Of a stretch of 64,000 nt of DNA, positions 50,493 through 59,022 are shown piece after piece. A model generated the notes under the pieces. The model saw only the letters and a list, made by a program, of their open reading frames with translations, was not told the DNA's origin and ran no database searches. Position 1 is the first letter of the stretch. Each line of letters opens with the position of its first letter. Origin of the DNA: an uncultured Pseudokineococcus sp. (GTDB lineage Bacteria; Actinomycetota; Actinomycetes; Actinomycetales; Quadrisphaeraceae); assembly GCF_947499845.1 (NCBI RefSeq), contig NZ_CANMPM010000011.1:1-64000 (forward strand), given 5' to 3'. The position numbers and the translations under genes are program-made.

Positions 50493-51551
50493 ATGGACCC
50501 GCTGGAGCCCGACGCCGCCCGCGCGCAGCGGCGGGTGCTGGGACGGGCCGTGCGGGCGGTGCGGTCGGCGCTGGTGCGCCTGCCCCTGCCGGACGCCGCC
50601 CGCCTGCCCGGCACGGTCGTGCTCCCGGGCGGTCGGGCCGTCCGGCTCCCGCTCACCCGGCGCGCGCGCCGTCGGGCGCTCGTGCGGAGGGCGGCCGCCG
50701 CGGCCCTCCCGCTGGCGTCGCTGGCGGCGTCCTACCTCGTCGTCGTCCGCCGCCCCTCCGGCGGGGACGTCGTCGCGCGGATGACGCACCGCGAGGTGTC
50801 GCCGACGGCGGGCGCTGGGTCCGGCACCGACGTCCCCCGGCTCCCGTCGTCGAGCGGGACGCCGGCCGGGTCGCTGCCCCCCGTGGTGCTCGTGCACGGC
50901 CTCGGCATGTCCTCGCGCTCGATGGAGGGCCTCGTGCGCGGGCTCGGCCGCTCGACGCGCGCGCTCGCGCCCGACCTCCCCGGCTACGGCCGCAGCCCGC
51001 AGCCGCGGTTCGGGATGCTCGACGTCGAGCAGCTCGGCGACGCCGTCGCCAGCTGGATGCGGGCCCACGACGTCGGCCCCGCGGTGCTCGTGGGCCACTC
51101 GCTCGGCGCCCAGGTGGCCGGCGAGGTGGCCCTGCGCGCCCCCGACCTCGTGCTGCGGCTCGTCGCCGTCGCCCCGACGGGCGACCCGGCGCGCCCCCGC
51201 GTGCGCGAGCTCGCCGGCCGGCTGGCGCAGGACGCCCTGCGGGAGAGCCCGGGTCTGTGGGTGGTCGCGACCGTCGACTACGTGCGGGCCGGCCCGGGCC
51301 AGATGGTCGCGCTCATGCGCCGCGCGCTGCAGCGGGTCCGGCAGGAGCTCGACGACCGGCTCGCGGTGCCGCTCCTCGTCGTCCGCGGCGACCGGGACCC
51401 GGTGTGCCGGGCCGGGTGGTGCGAGGACCTGGCCTCCTCGGTGCCGGACGGGCGCTGCGCCGTCGTCCCCGGGGCGCACGGCGTCACCTACGACGCCCCG
51501 CCGGAGCTCGTCGACCTCGTCCTCGCCGAGGTGCGCGCCGCGGCGCGCTGA
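50493..51551 (+). CDS. Alpha/beta hydrolase
   Basis: 352-aa hydrolase. After a basic N-terminal stretch with one hydrophobic segment (AAAAALPLASLAASYLVVV) the hydrolase core begins: VVLVHGLGMSSRSMEGLVRG (oxyanion), nucleophile in VLVGHSLGAQVAGEVAL, acid Asp in LLVVRGDRDPV and His in VPGAHGVTYDAP. Typical for lactonases, haloalkane dehalogenase-like or lipase-type enzymes; substrate unknown. The N-terminal segment could anchor it to the membrane. ATG 50493 is chosen over an upstream GTG. It ends before an inverted repeat shared with a neighbouring intergenic region. Confidence 0.85.
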   Translation: MDPLEPDAARAQRRVLGRAVRAVRSALVRLPLPDAARLPGTVVLPGGRAVRLPLTRRARRRALVRRAAAAALPLASLAASYLVVVRRPSGGDVVARMTHREVSPTAGAGSGTDVPRLPSSSGTPAGSLPPVVLVHGLGMSSRSMEGLVRGLGRSTRALAPDLPGYGRSPQPRFGMLDVEQLGDAVASWMRAHDVGPAVLVGHSLGAQVAGEVALRAPDLVLRLVAVAPTGDPARPRVRELAGRLAQDALRESPGLWVVATVDYVRAGPGQMVALMRRALQRVRQELDDRLAVPLLVVRGDRDPVCRAGWCEDLASSVPDGRCAVVPGAHGVTYDAPPELVDLVLAEVRAAAR

Positions 51552-51559
51552 CGCAGCGC

Positions 51560-51643
51560 GAGACCGACGGACGGCGGCTCGGGGCTCCGAGACCGACGAA
51601 GGGCGGGCTCATCGCGCTCGGGACGCCGTGCTTCGTCGGTCTC
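51560..51643. repeat. GAGACCGACG repeat, two direct copies and one inverted copy
   Basis: GAGACCGACG at 51560 and GAGACCGACGAA at 51589-51600 face the exact inverse TTCGTCGGTCTC at 51632-51643. The last two form a 12-bp hairpin with a 31-base loop between convergent genes, possibly acting as terminator. Confidence 0.7.
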
Positions 51644-51653
51644 GTCCGCCGTC

Positions 51654-52534
51654 TCACGCCCCGGCGAGGAGGCGGGCGAGGTGACGCAGCATCTCCGCCG
51701 GCTGCGCGAGCACCCGGGCGTCGACCTGCAGCACGACCCACCCGAGCGTCCGGAGCCGGTTGTGCCGCGCGAGGTCCAGCGAGTGCTGCCGCGGGTCGCG
51801 GTGGTGGGCGCCGTCGTGCTCGAGGGCCACGCGCCGGTGGGGCCACGCCAGGTCGAGACGCGCGACGAAGGCTCCGTCGGCGTCGCGGACCTCGTGCTGC
51901 GGGACGGGCGGCGGGAGCCCCGCGTCGATGACGAGCAGCCGCAGCGCCGTCTCCCGCGGGGACTCCGCGAGCGGGTCCAGCCGCTCGACGAGGCGGGCCG
52001 CCCGTGCGGCACCCCGGGCGCCCGCCTGCCGGTCGCGCTGCGCGCGGACGTCGTCCCGGGTCAGCGACCAGCGGTGGGCGAGGGCCTCGGCGGCCCCGAG
52101 GGCCCGGACGTCGGGGTGCAGGACCCTCAGCAGGTCGACGGCCGTGCGCGCCGGTGACGTCGCCCACCCGAGCTCCGTGCGCACCTGCTCGTCGCGCTCG
52201 AGCCGGCACTCCCGGACGAGCAGTCCCGGGCGCGAGCGCGGGGCGGGTCGAGGAGCGACGACGACGACGTCGTCGTCCGCCCCCGCCTCGTGCACGCCGA
52301 GCGCCCAGGCGGCGGAGAGCTCGGACAGGACGGCGGGGCGGCGGAGGCCGGCGAGCAGGTGACGGGCCCGCTCGCCGTGGTCGGCCGGGTCGTCGCCGGC
52401 GACCCGGTAGACGCCACGACCCATTCGCCGGAGCCCGGGCCCATGAGCTGGTCGCGGGTGACGCGGGGGTCGAGGCGCCGCCGCAGCACGGGCCGGCCGC
52501 GCAGGTCGGCGGGGACGACAGGGCGCTTCGGCAC
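51654..52534 (-). pseudogene. DUF559-like (restriction-endonuclease-fold) gene with a frameshift
   Basis: The C-terminal part (51654 up to about 52424) encodes GRGVYRVAGDDPADHGERAR, a winged-helix-like region, and a nuclease-type end SPRETALRLLVIDAGLPPPV, FVARLDLAWPHRRVALEHDG, RHNRLRTLGWVVLQVDARVL, resembling DUF559/AbiEi-associated proteins. Upstream, in another frame, from GTG 52534, is VPKRPVVPADLRGRPVLRRR followed by DPRVTRDQLMGPGSGEW, which looks like the missing N-terminus; joining needs a one-base change near 52420-52430. ATG 52424 could still make a shortened protein. Either a recent frameshift or a sequencing error. Flanked on both sides by GACCGACGAA repeats. Confidence 0.6.
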
Positions 52535-52592
52535 CTCGGGAGAGTGCCCCGACGCCGCACGTCCTCGCTCGAGCCCTGTGGACGACACCACG

Positions 52593-52678
52593 GGACCGAC
52601 GAACGGCGGCTCCCCACCGCCTGAGAGGCGTCGTCCGTCGGTCTCGTCGGCGGCGTCCCGCGATTCGTCGGTCTCGTC
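52593..52678. repeat. GACCGACGAA repeat, one direct and two inverted copies
   Basis: GGACCGACGAA (52593-52603) and inverted copies CCGTCGGTCTC (52635-52645) and TTCGTCGGTCTCGTC (52664-52678). The last overlaps the stop codon of the GH13 gene at 52677. Same family as 51560-51643. Confidence 0.65.
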
Positions 52679-54026
52679 AGCCCGCGAGCACCGCCCACCC
52701 GTGCGGCGGCAGGACGACGCGGTCGCCGTCGAGCCGCGCGCCGTCACCGGCGAGGACCTCGCGGGCGCCGGGGGCCTCGAGCGCGACCTCCTCGTCCTCC
52801 AGCGAGAGGGCCAGGAGCAGGCGCTCGCCACCGCCGGACGGGTCCTCCGAGGCGACGACGAGGCGGCGGTTCTCCACCGAGACGACCGACGGGCGCGCGG
52901 TGTGCAGCCACCGGTGGCGACGGCGCAGCGCGACGAGCTCCTGGTGGCGGTGGAAGACGGGCAGGCCGACGGGCGAGAGGTCCTCCGGCGCCGCGGGGAA
53001 GGACGGGCGGACGTCGTCGTCGCCGCCCTCGCGGTCCTCCTTGACCCCGCGGTAGCCGTGCTCGTCGCCGTAGTAGACCGACGGCGTCCCGCCCGTGCCC
53101 ATGAGGACGACGAGGGCGTGCGCGAGGTGCCGCTCGTCGGACAGCCGGCTGGCGATGCGCGTGACGTCGTGGTTGCCGACGAAGGTCTGCGGCGTGAAGG
53201 CGTCGAGGAACTCGGCGTGCCGGCCGAGGGCGTGGCTCAGCTCCCAGAGGTTGCCCTCCTCGAGGCTCGACCACACCGCCTTCCACAGCTCGTACTGCGT
53301 GACGGCGTCGAGGTGGCCCTCGCGGACCACGCCCGCGTAGTCGCCGTGGATGACCTCGCCGAGCAGGTACGCGTCGGGGTGGCGCTCGCGGACGCGGTCG
53401 GCCACCTGCGCCCAGAACGCCGTCGGGACGGCGTAGGCGGCGTCGAGGCGCCAGCCGTCCACGCCGCGGTCGAGCCAGTGGGACATGACCTCGGCGACGT
53501 GGTCGACGACGGCGGGGGAGGAGTGGTCGAGCGCGACGAGGTGGTGGTGGCCCTCGAAGTCGTCGTAGTCGGGCTCGACGCCCGGCTGCCACCCGCCTTC
53601 GGGCCAGCGCAGGCGGAACCACGACGCCGTCGACGCCGAGGGGCCCTGCTCGATCACCTGCCGGAAGGCCCAGTGGTCGCGGCCCACGTGGTTGAAGACG
53701 CCGTCGAGCAGCACCCGCACGCCCTTCTCGCGCGCCGCTCCGAGCAGCGCGTCGAGGTCGGCGTCGTCGCCGAGGCGGGGGTCGACGCGGAGGTGGTCGA
53801 CCGTGTCGTACCCGTGCGTCTGCGAGGCGAAGACGGGCCCGAGCAGCAGGCCGTTGGCGCCGAGCGCGAGGAGGTGGTCGAGCCACCCGACGAGGTGCGG
53901 CAGCCGGTGGACGACGGGCCTCTGCGGGTCGCCCTCCTTCTCGGCCCCGACGAAGCCGAGGGGGTAGACGTGCCAGAAGACGGCGTCCCGCACCCAGGCG
54001 GGACCCTCGACGCGCGCGGTGCTCAT
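52677..54026 (-). CDS. GH13 family alpha-amylase-like glycoside hydrolase
   Basis: 449-aa cytosolic enzyme of the alpha-amylase clan acting on alpha-glucans or alpha-glucosides. The four GH13 regions are complete: DGVFNHVG (region I), GWRLDAAY with nucleophile Asp195, LLGEVIHGDY with acid/base Glu224, and FVGNHDVTR with Asp287. It is short for a three-domain amylase. ATG 54026 with GGAGGG upstream is chosen; it lacks a signal peptide. Its stop codon lies inside a repeat element. A second GH13 gene is at 55704-57500, so the region may handle maltodextrin or a storage sugar. Confidence 0.9.
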   Translation of the reverse strand: MSTARVEGPAWVRDAVFWHVYPLGFVGAEKEGDPQRPVVHRLPHLVGWLDHLLALGANGLLLGPVFASQTHGYDTVDHLRVDPRLGDDADLDALLGAAREKGVRVLLDGVFNHVGRDHWAFRQVIEQGPSASTASWFRLRWPEGGWQPGVEPDYDDFEGHHHLVALDHSSPAVVDHVAEVMSHWLDRGVDGWRLDAAYAVPTAFWAQVADRVRERHPDAYLLGEVIHGDYAGVVREGHLDAVTQYELWKAVWSSLEEGNLWELSHALGRHAEFLDAFTPQTFVGNHDVTRIASRLSDERHLAHALVVLMGTGGTPSVYYGDEHGYRGVKEDREGGDDDVRPSFPAAPEDLSPVGLPVFHRHQELVALRRRHRWLHTARPSVVSVENRRLVVASEDPSGGGERLLLALSLEDEEVALEAPGAREVLAGDGARLDGDRVVLPPHGWAVLAG

Positions 54027-54084
54027 GGCCCCACCCTCCCGCACGGCGGGGGCGCCCCGCGCGCTCGCGGGACGCGCCCCCACG

Positions 54085-54198
54085 GGGGCGAGTCGTCGCC
54101 TGCTCGCCCCTGGGGACGGCCGCCGGGGGGCGAGTCGTCGCCTGTTCGCCCTCCGGGGGCGCGGGTGGGGCGAGTCGTCGCCGGTCCGCCCTCGGGCG
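54085..54198. repeat. Three copies of a 40-42-bp tandem repeat with hairpin potential
   Basis: GCGAGTCGTCGCC occurs at 54088, 54130 and 54170 (spacing 42 and 40 bp). Each copy has GGGCGA...TCGCCC ends that can pair. It is in the gap between the GH13 gene start and the oxidoreductase stop. Confidence 0.7.
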
Positions 54199-55656
54199 TC
54201 AGCCGGTGGCGCCCTGGTCGGCGTGCTCGTACGACGTCGGGGCCGAGGAGAGCAGGTGGCGCGCCGCCGCCCCGATGACGGCGCTGTACGTCGGGTAGGC
54301 GTACTCGACCCGGGCGAGGGTGGCGACGTCGACGCCCGCGGCCATCGCCGTCGTCACCGCCTGCACCACCTCGACGGCGCTCTCGCCGACGGCGTGCGCC
54401 CCCAGCAGCTGCTCGCGCCGGCTGTCGGCGACGAGCTTGAGGAAGCCGCGGGTGCGGTCGTCGATGACGGGGCGCTCCATCTGCGCGAAGGGCACGAGCG
54501 CGACGACGCAGCCCGGGTCGCGCTCGCGGGCCTGCGCCTCGGTGAGGCCGACGTCGGCGTAGTCGGGGTCGGTGAAGCCGCCCGCCGGCAGCAGCTCGTG
54601 GCGGCGGCTGCGGCGCGGCCCGAGGACGGCGTTGACGGCGGCGTCCTCGGCCTCGCGGTGCGCGGCCTGCACGAGCATCGACTCCTGGTTGGCGTCGCCG
54701 ACGGCGTAGACGTGCTCGACGTTGGTCCGCAGGTGCTCGTCCACGGGGATGCCGCGCCCGGTGTGCTCGACGCCGGCGGCCTCGAGGCCCAGGCCGTCGA
54801 GGGAGGCGGGCCAGCCGGTGCTCATGAGCACGGCGTCGAAGACCTCGGAGCGCTCCTCCCCGCCGTCGTGCTCGCCGTCCGTCCAGGTCAGCCGTACCCC
54901 CTCGCCGTCGCGCTCGAGCGAGGAGACGCCCGCGAGGCCGGTCCGCACCCGCACGCCCTGCTCGACGAAGGCGCGCTGGACGGCGGCGGAGACGTCCGCG
55001 TCGGTCTGGGCGAGGATCCGCGGCGCCACCTCGAGGAGCGTGACCTCGCTGCCGAGGGCGTCGAAGACCGTGACGAGCTGCGCGCCGGTGTTGCCCGCGC
55101 CGATGACGGCGAGGCGCCGGGGCACGGCGGGCAGGTCGAGCACCTCCTCGGGCAGGACGGCGAGCTCCGCGCCCGGGATCGGCAGGCGCCGCGACCGCCC
55201 GCCGACGGCGACGACCACCGACCGGGCCCGGAGCCGGCGTCCCGAGCCCTCGAGCTCGACCTCGTGCGGGCCGGTGAAGCGGGCCCGCCCCTCGAGGACG
55301 AGGTCGACGCCGGCGGCGGCGAGCTTCTCCGGCTCGGCCTTGGCCTCCTGCACCCGCTCGATCGTCGCCCGGACCCGCGCGACGGTCCGCGTCCAGTCGA
55401 CGGGCTGCTCGGTGACGGCGAGCCCGTAGTCGCCGGCCTGGCGCACCTCGCGGACGAGCCGCGCCGTCTTCGCGAGCACGCGCGTCGGCACGCAGCCGGT
55501 GTTGACGCACGTGCCGCCGGTGCGCCTCGCCTCGACGAGCGCCGTCCGGGCGCCCAGCCCCGCGGCCCGCAGGCCGGCGGCGGTCCCGGCGGGGCCGCCG
55601 CCGATGACGAGGACGTCGTACTCGGGCGTCTCGGGCTGCCGGTTCTCCTCGCTCAC
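54199..55656 (-). CDS. NAD(P)/FAD-dependent disulfide-oxidoreductase-like flavoprotein
   Basis: 485-aa flavoprotein of the class I pyridine nucleotide-disulfide oxidoreductases. FAD site VLVIGGGPAGTAAGLRAAGL; redox disulfide Cys50-Cys55 in TGGTCVNTGCVPTRVL; NAD(P) site LAVIGAGNTGAQLVTVFDAL; central FAD motif VYAVGDANQESMLVQAAHRE; dimerisation domain to the end. The usual C-terminal His-x-His-Pro-Thr-x3-Glu base motif is replaced by EYAYPTYSAVIG, so it is unlikely to be a classic lipoamide or glutathione reductase; mercuric-reductase-like or RclA-type activities need a His as well. GTG 55656 start. Function open. Confidence 0.88.
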   Translation of the reverse strand: MSEENRQPETPEYDVLVIGGGPAGTAAGLRAAGLGARTALVEARRTGGTCVNTGCVPTRVLAKTARLVREVRQAGDYGLAVTEQPVDWTRTVARVRATIERVQEAKAEPEKLAAAGVDLVLEGRARFTGPHEVELEGSGRRLRARSVVVAVGGRSRRLPIPGAELAVLPEEVLDLPAVPRRLAVIGAGNTGAQLVTVFDALGSEVTLLEVAPRILAQTDADVSAAVQRAFVEQGVRVRTGLAGVSSLERDGEGVRLTWTDGEHDGGEERSEVFDAVLMSTGWPASLDGLGLEAAGVEHTGRGIPVDEHLRTNVEHVYAVGDANQESMLVQAAHREAEDAAVNAVLGPRRSRRHELLPAGGFTDPDYADVGLTEAQARERDPGCVVALVPFAQMERPVIDDRTRGFLKLVADSRREQLLGAHAVGESAVEVVQAVTTAMAAGVDVATLARVEYAYPTYSAVIGAAARHLLSSAPTSYEHADQGATG

Positions 55657-55703
55657 GAAGCCATGGTCGGGCGACGGGTGCGGGGACGCCCGCCGGGCCC
55701 TCC

Positions 55704-57500
55704 TCAGCTCCGCGCGTCGCCCTCGACGACCACCCAGGCGCCGGCGTCCCCCGGCAGGACGCCGTCCTCGACCGGCGCTGAGGCCACGAGCACCCGGGCG
55801 CCCGCCGGCAGCGCGACCGGCCCGGCGCCGAGGTTGACCCACGCCTGCACGTCGGTGCCCTCGCGGGCGAGCGCCAGGACGTCGGGCGACGGCGTCTCCA
55901 GCCACCGCATCGGCCCGGCGGGCGCGAGGTGCTCGCGCCGCAGGGCGAGGAGCCGGCGGTAGAGCGAGAGGGTGGACGTCGGGTCGCCGTCCTGGGCCGC
56001 CGCCGTCAGCGGCCCCCACCCGGCGGGCTGGGGCAGGTGCGGCTCCGCGGCGGGCGACCCGTCGGCGCGCCTCGCGGGGGAGAAGCCGAAGGGCGGCGCG
56101 TCGCCCGACCACGGCAGGGGCACCCGCGAGCCGTCGCGGCCCGGGTCGGTGCCGCCGGAGCGCCGGTAGATGGGGTCGGAGCGGCGCTCGGCCGGGATGT
56201 CCTCGACCTCCTCGAGCCCCAGCTCCTCGCCGAGGTAGACGTAGAGGACCCCGGGCAGCGCCGCCGTCAGCACGACGGCGGCGCGGGCGCGGCGCCGTCC
56301 GAGGTCCAGGTCGGGCTCCTCGGTGGGCCAGCGCGCCCGCTCGGTCTCGTTCGTGCCCTTCTCGGGGAACTGGGTCCGGGCGTAGCGCGTGGCCTGGCGG
56401 ACGACGTCGTGGTTCGTCAGCACCCAGGCGCAGGGGGCGCCGGTCAGCTCGGCCATGGCGAGCGAGCGGTCGACGACGTCGCGCCACGGCCGGGCCCGGA
56501 ACGCCACGTGCAGGGGCTCGAACTCGAAGGCGGTGTGCAGCTCGTCGGGGCGCAGGTAGAGCGGGAGCCGCTCGGCGCGCCGGGCGGGCCACGCCTCGGC
56601 GACGAAGACCCGCGGCGGGTCGTAGGCGTCGGCGAGCGCCCGCCACTCGCGCCAGACGTCGTGGACCTCGTCCTGGTCCCAGCCCGGGTGCTCCTCGGTG
56701 CGCCGGTCGCGGCCCGCGGCGTCGGGCAGGCCGGGCGCCTTGACGAGGCCGTGCGCGACGTCGACGCGGAAGCCGTCGACCCCGCGGTCGAACCAGAAGC
56801 GCAGGACGTCGAGCATCTCGTCCGCGACCTCGCGGTTCGACCAGTCGAGGTCGGGCTGCTCGGGCGCGAACATGTGGAGGTACCAGTCGCCGGGCTCGCC
56901 GGTCGCCGGGTCGGTCGTCCGGGTCCACGCCGGGCCCCGGAAGCAGCTCTCCCAGTCGTTGGGCGGCTCGGCGCCGTCCGCCCCGCGCCCGGGCCGGAAG
57001 AGGTAGCGCGCGCGGGCGGCCTCGTCGCCGGCGAGGGCCGCGCGGAACCACGCGTGCTGGTCGCTCGTGTGGTTCGGGACGACGTCGAGCAGCACCCTCA
57101 TGCCCAGCGCGTGCGCCTCGCGGACCAGCGCCTCGGCGTCCTCGAGCGAGCCGTACCGCGGGTCGACGCTCCGGTAGTCGGCGACGTCGTAGCCGGCGTC
57201 GACCATCGGCGAGGCGTACCAGGGGTTCACCCACACGGCGTCGACGCCGAGGTCGCGCAGGTGCGGCAGCCGGGAGCGCAGCCCCGCCACGTCGCCGACG
57301 CCGTCGCCGTCGCCGTCGGCGAAGGACCGCAGGACCACCTGGTAGACGACGGCCGTCCGCCACCACGCGCGGCCGGCGTCGGCCGGCACGTCGAGGGGCG
57401 CGACGCCGTCGAGGGCCGGGTCGGCGGGGTCCGGCTCGGGGGTGCGCGCGTCCGGGCTGCGCGGCTCGAGGGGGCGCTGGGTCACGGGCGCCATCGTCAC
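55704..57500 (-). CDS. GH13 alpha-glucosidase-like enzyme
   Basis: 598-aa cytosolic glycoside hydrolase most like alpha-glucosidases/oligo-1,6-glucosidases. After a 45-aa leader: VVYQVVLRSFADGDGDGVGD (region typical of alpha-glucosidase), DVVPNHTS (region I), GFRVDVAHG with nucleophile Asp247, VFVAEAW with Glu302 and LTNHDVVR with Asp365. The GDGDGVGD calcium-like loop is conserved. Start GTG 57500 (or ATG 57494). It is convergent neighbour to nothing; it lies 47 bp upstream of the flavoprotein gene, same strand, so possibly cotranscribed. Confidence 0.92.
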   Translation of the reverse strand: MTMAPVTQRPLEPRSPDARTPEPDPADPALDGVAPLDVPADAGRAWWRTAVVYQVVLRSFADGDGDGVGDVAGLRSRLPHLRDLGVDAVWVNPWYASPMVDAGYDVADYRSVDPRYGSLEDAEALVREAHALGMRVLLDVVPNHTSDQHAWFRAALAGDEAARARYLFRPGRGADGAEPPNDWESCFRGPAWTRTTDPATGEPGDWYLHMFAPEQPDLDWSNREVADEMLDVLRFWFDRGVDGFRVDVAHGLVKAPGLPDAAGRDRRTEEHPGWDQDEVHDVWREWRALADAYDPPRVFVAEAWPARRAERLPLYLRPDELHTAFEFEPLHVAFRARPWRDVVDRSLAMAELTGAPCAWVLTNHDVVRQATRYARTQFPEKGTNETERARWPTEEPDLDLGRRRARAAVVLTAALPGVLYVYLGEELGLEEVEDIPAERRSDPIYRRSGGTDPGRDGSRVPLPWSGDAPPFGFSPARRADGSPAAEPHLPQPAGWGPLTAAAQDGDPTSTLSLYRRLLALRREHLAPAGPMRWLETPSPDVLALAREGTDVQAWVNLGAGPVALPAGARVLVASAPVEDGVLPGDAGAWVVVEGDARS

Positions 57501-57610
57501 CCAGGCGCCGCGCGGTCTCGACCGCGCCTCGGCGGCGGGCCCGCGGTCCGGCGGCGCGCCGGGTGGGAGCCGGGTGGAACAGGAGGAGGCCCGGCGTCGC
57601 TGGGCGACCC

Positions 57611-58765
57611 GTGACCACGACGACGACCACGCCCGACCTCGGCGCCCGCTGGGCCGGCGACCCCGGCGCCGACCGCGCGCCCACGCCCGTCCGCACGCCT
57701 CCGGAGGGCGCGCACGCCCTCGTCGTCGGGGCGACGGGCATCACCGGCTCGGCGCTCGTGCGCCAGCTGCTCGACGCCGGCTGGCGGACGACGGGGCTCT
57801 CGCGCCGCCGCCCCGCCGACGACCGCGCGGCGCACGTCGCCGCCGACCTCACCTCGCGGGCCTCGCTCGAGGAGGCGCTGGCCGACGTGCGGCCGACCCA
57901 CGTGTTCGTCGGCGCCTGGGCGCGGCAGGAGACGGAGGCGGAGAACATCCGCGTCAACGGCGGGATGGTGCGCGACCTCCTGGCCGTGCTCGGCCCGCAG
58001 GGCTCGGTGCGGCACGTCGCGCTCGTGACCGGCCTCAAGCACTACCTCGGCCCCTTCGAGGCCTACGGCCAGGGCGAGATGCCGGACACGCCCTTCCTCG
58101 AGGACGCCGAGCGGCTCCCGGTCGACAACTTCTACTACGCGCAGGAGGACCAGCTCTTCGCCGCGGCCGACGCCCACGGGTTCTCCTGGAGCGTCCACCG
58201 CTCGCACACCGTCGTCGGCCACGCCGTCGGGAACGCCATGAACATGGCGGCGACGCTGGGCGCGTACGCCGGGATCCAGCGCCGGCTCGGGCGCCCCTTC
58301 GTCTTCCCCGGCTCCCGGGCGCAGTGGGACGGCGTCGTCGACGTCACCGACGCCGACCTCCTCGCCGACCACCAGCTGTGGGCGGCGACGACGCCGGGAG
58401 CGGCGGACACCGCCTTCAACGTCGTCGACGGCGACGTCGTCCGCTGGCGCCGCCTGTGGCCCCGGCTCGCCGAGCACCTCGGCGTCGAGCCGCAGGGCCC
58501 CGGGGAGGAGCCGCAGCCGCTCGAGCAGCAGATGGCCGGGGCCGAGGGCGTCTGGGCCGACCTCGTCGCCGAGCACGGCCTCGCGGAGCCCGACCTGGCG
58601 CGTGTCGCCTCCTGGTGGCACACCGACGCCGACCTCGGGCGCCCCTTCGAGGTCGTCGCCGACATGACCCGCAGCCGCCTCCTCGGCTACACGGGATGGG
58701 TGAGCACCGAGCGGGCGCTGCTGCGCCAAGTCGACGCCTACCGCGCGGAGCGCCTCGTCCCCTGA
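57611..58765 (+). CDS. PRISE-type SDR reductase (progesterone 5-beta-reductase/iridoid-synthase-like)
   Basis: 384-aa NADPH-dependent enone reductase of the short-chain dehydrogenase superfamily. Rossmann loop GATGITGSALVRQL; PRISE motifs TGLKHYLGPFEAYGQGEMP and the NFYYAQED stretch, in which the Tyr of NFYY and the Lys of GLKHYLGPFE replace the usual YxxxK. Active-site and cofactor features are intact. GTG 57611 is used. Bacterial PRISE enzymes reduce small enones; physiological substrate unknown. Its 3' end is followed by a 41-bp tandem repeat array. Confidence 0.9.
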   Translation: MTTTTTTPDLGARWAGDPGADRAPTPVRTPPEGAHALVVGATGITGSALVRQLLDAGWRTTGLSRRRPADDRAAHVAADLTSRASLEEALADVRPTHVFVGAWARQETEAENIRVNGGMVRDLLAVLGPQGSVRHVALVTGLKHYLGPFEAYGQGEMPDTPFLEDAERLPVDNFYYAQEDQLFAAADAHGFSWSVHRSHTVVGHAVGNAMNMAATLGAYAGIQRRLGRPFVFPGSRAQWDGVVDVTDADLLADHQLWAATTPGAADTAFNVVDGDVVRWRRLWPRLAEHLGVEPQGPGEEPQPLEQQMAGAEGVWADLVAEHGLAEPDLARVASWWHTDADLGRPFEVVADMTRSRLLGYTGWVSTERALLRQVDAYRAERLVP

Positions 58766-58778
58766 GCTCCGCGCCCCC

Positions 58779-58966
58779 GGTGCGAAGGAGGCGTCACCTT
58801 CGCGTCTGGGCGTCCTCCCGGGGTGAAGGAGACGTCACCTTCGCGTCTGGGCGCCCTCTCGGGGTGAAGGAGGCGTCACCTTCGCGTCTGGGCGCCCTCG
58901 TGGGATGAAGGGGGCGTCACCTTCGCGTCTGGGCGCCCTCCCGGCGTGAAGGGGGCGTCACCTCCG
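58779..58966. repeat. 41-bp tandem repeat array, about 4.5 copies
   Basis: GAAGGAGGCGTCACC-type cores begin at 58784, 58825, 58866, 58907 and 58948, spaced exactly 41 bp. Each unit runs GTGAAGGAGGCGTCACC then TTCGCGTCTGGGCGCCCTC with a few variable bases. The units hold nested inverted pieces (GGTGA/TCACC and GAAGG/CCTTC). It fills the gap between the SDR reductase and the photolyase gene; it is not a multiple of three and has no spacers. Confidence 0.9.
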
Positions 58967-59022
58967 CGCCGCGGGTCGACCCCGGGCGGGCGGGACGACG
59001 GCGCCCGGGTGACGATCGGGCG

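Noticed and set aside
51488-52012. Alternative minus-strand gene overlapping the nuclease-like gene
   Set aside because: Frame is an Arg/Ser-rich shadow without domain content.
54199-58038. A frame of more than 1200 codons covering the flavoprotein and antisense to the GH13 and SDR genes
   Set aside because: Only the part from GTG 55656 has domain content; the front is low-complexity antisense of the SDR gene and an alternative frame of the GH13 gene.
58779-58966. CRISPR array
   Set aside because: Units are contiguous at 41 bp with no unique spacers, and no cas genes are visible.
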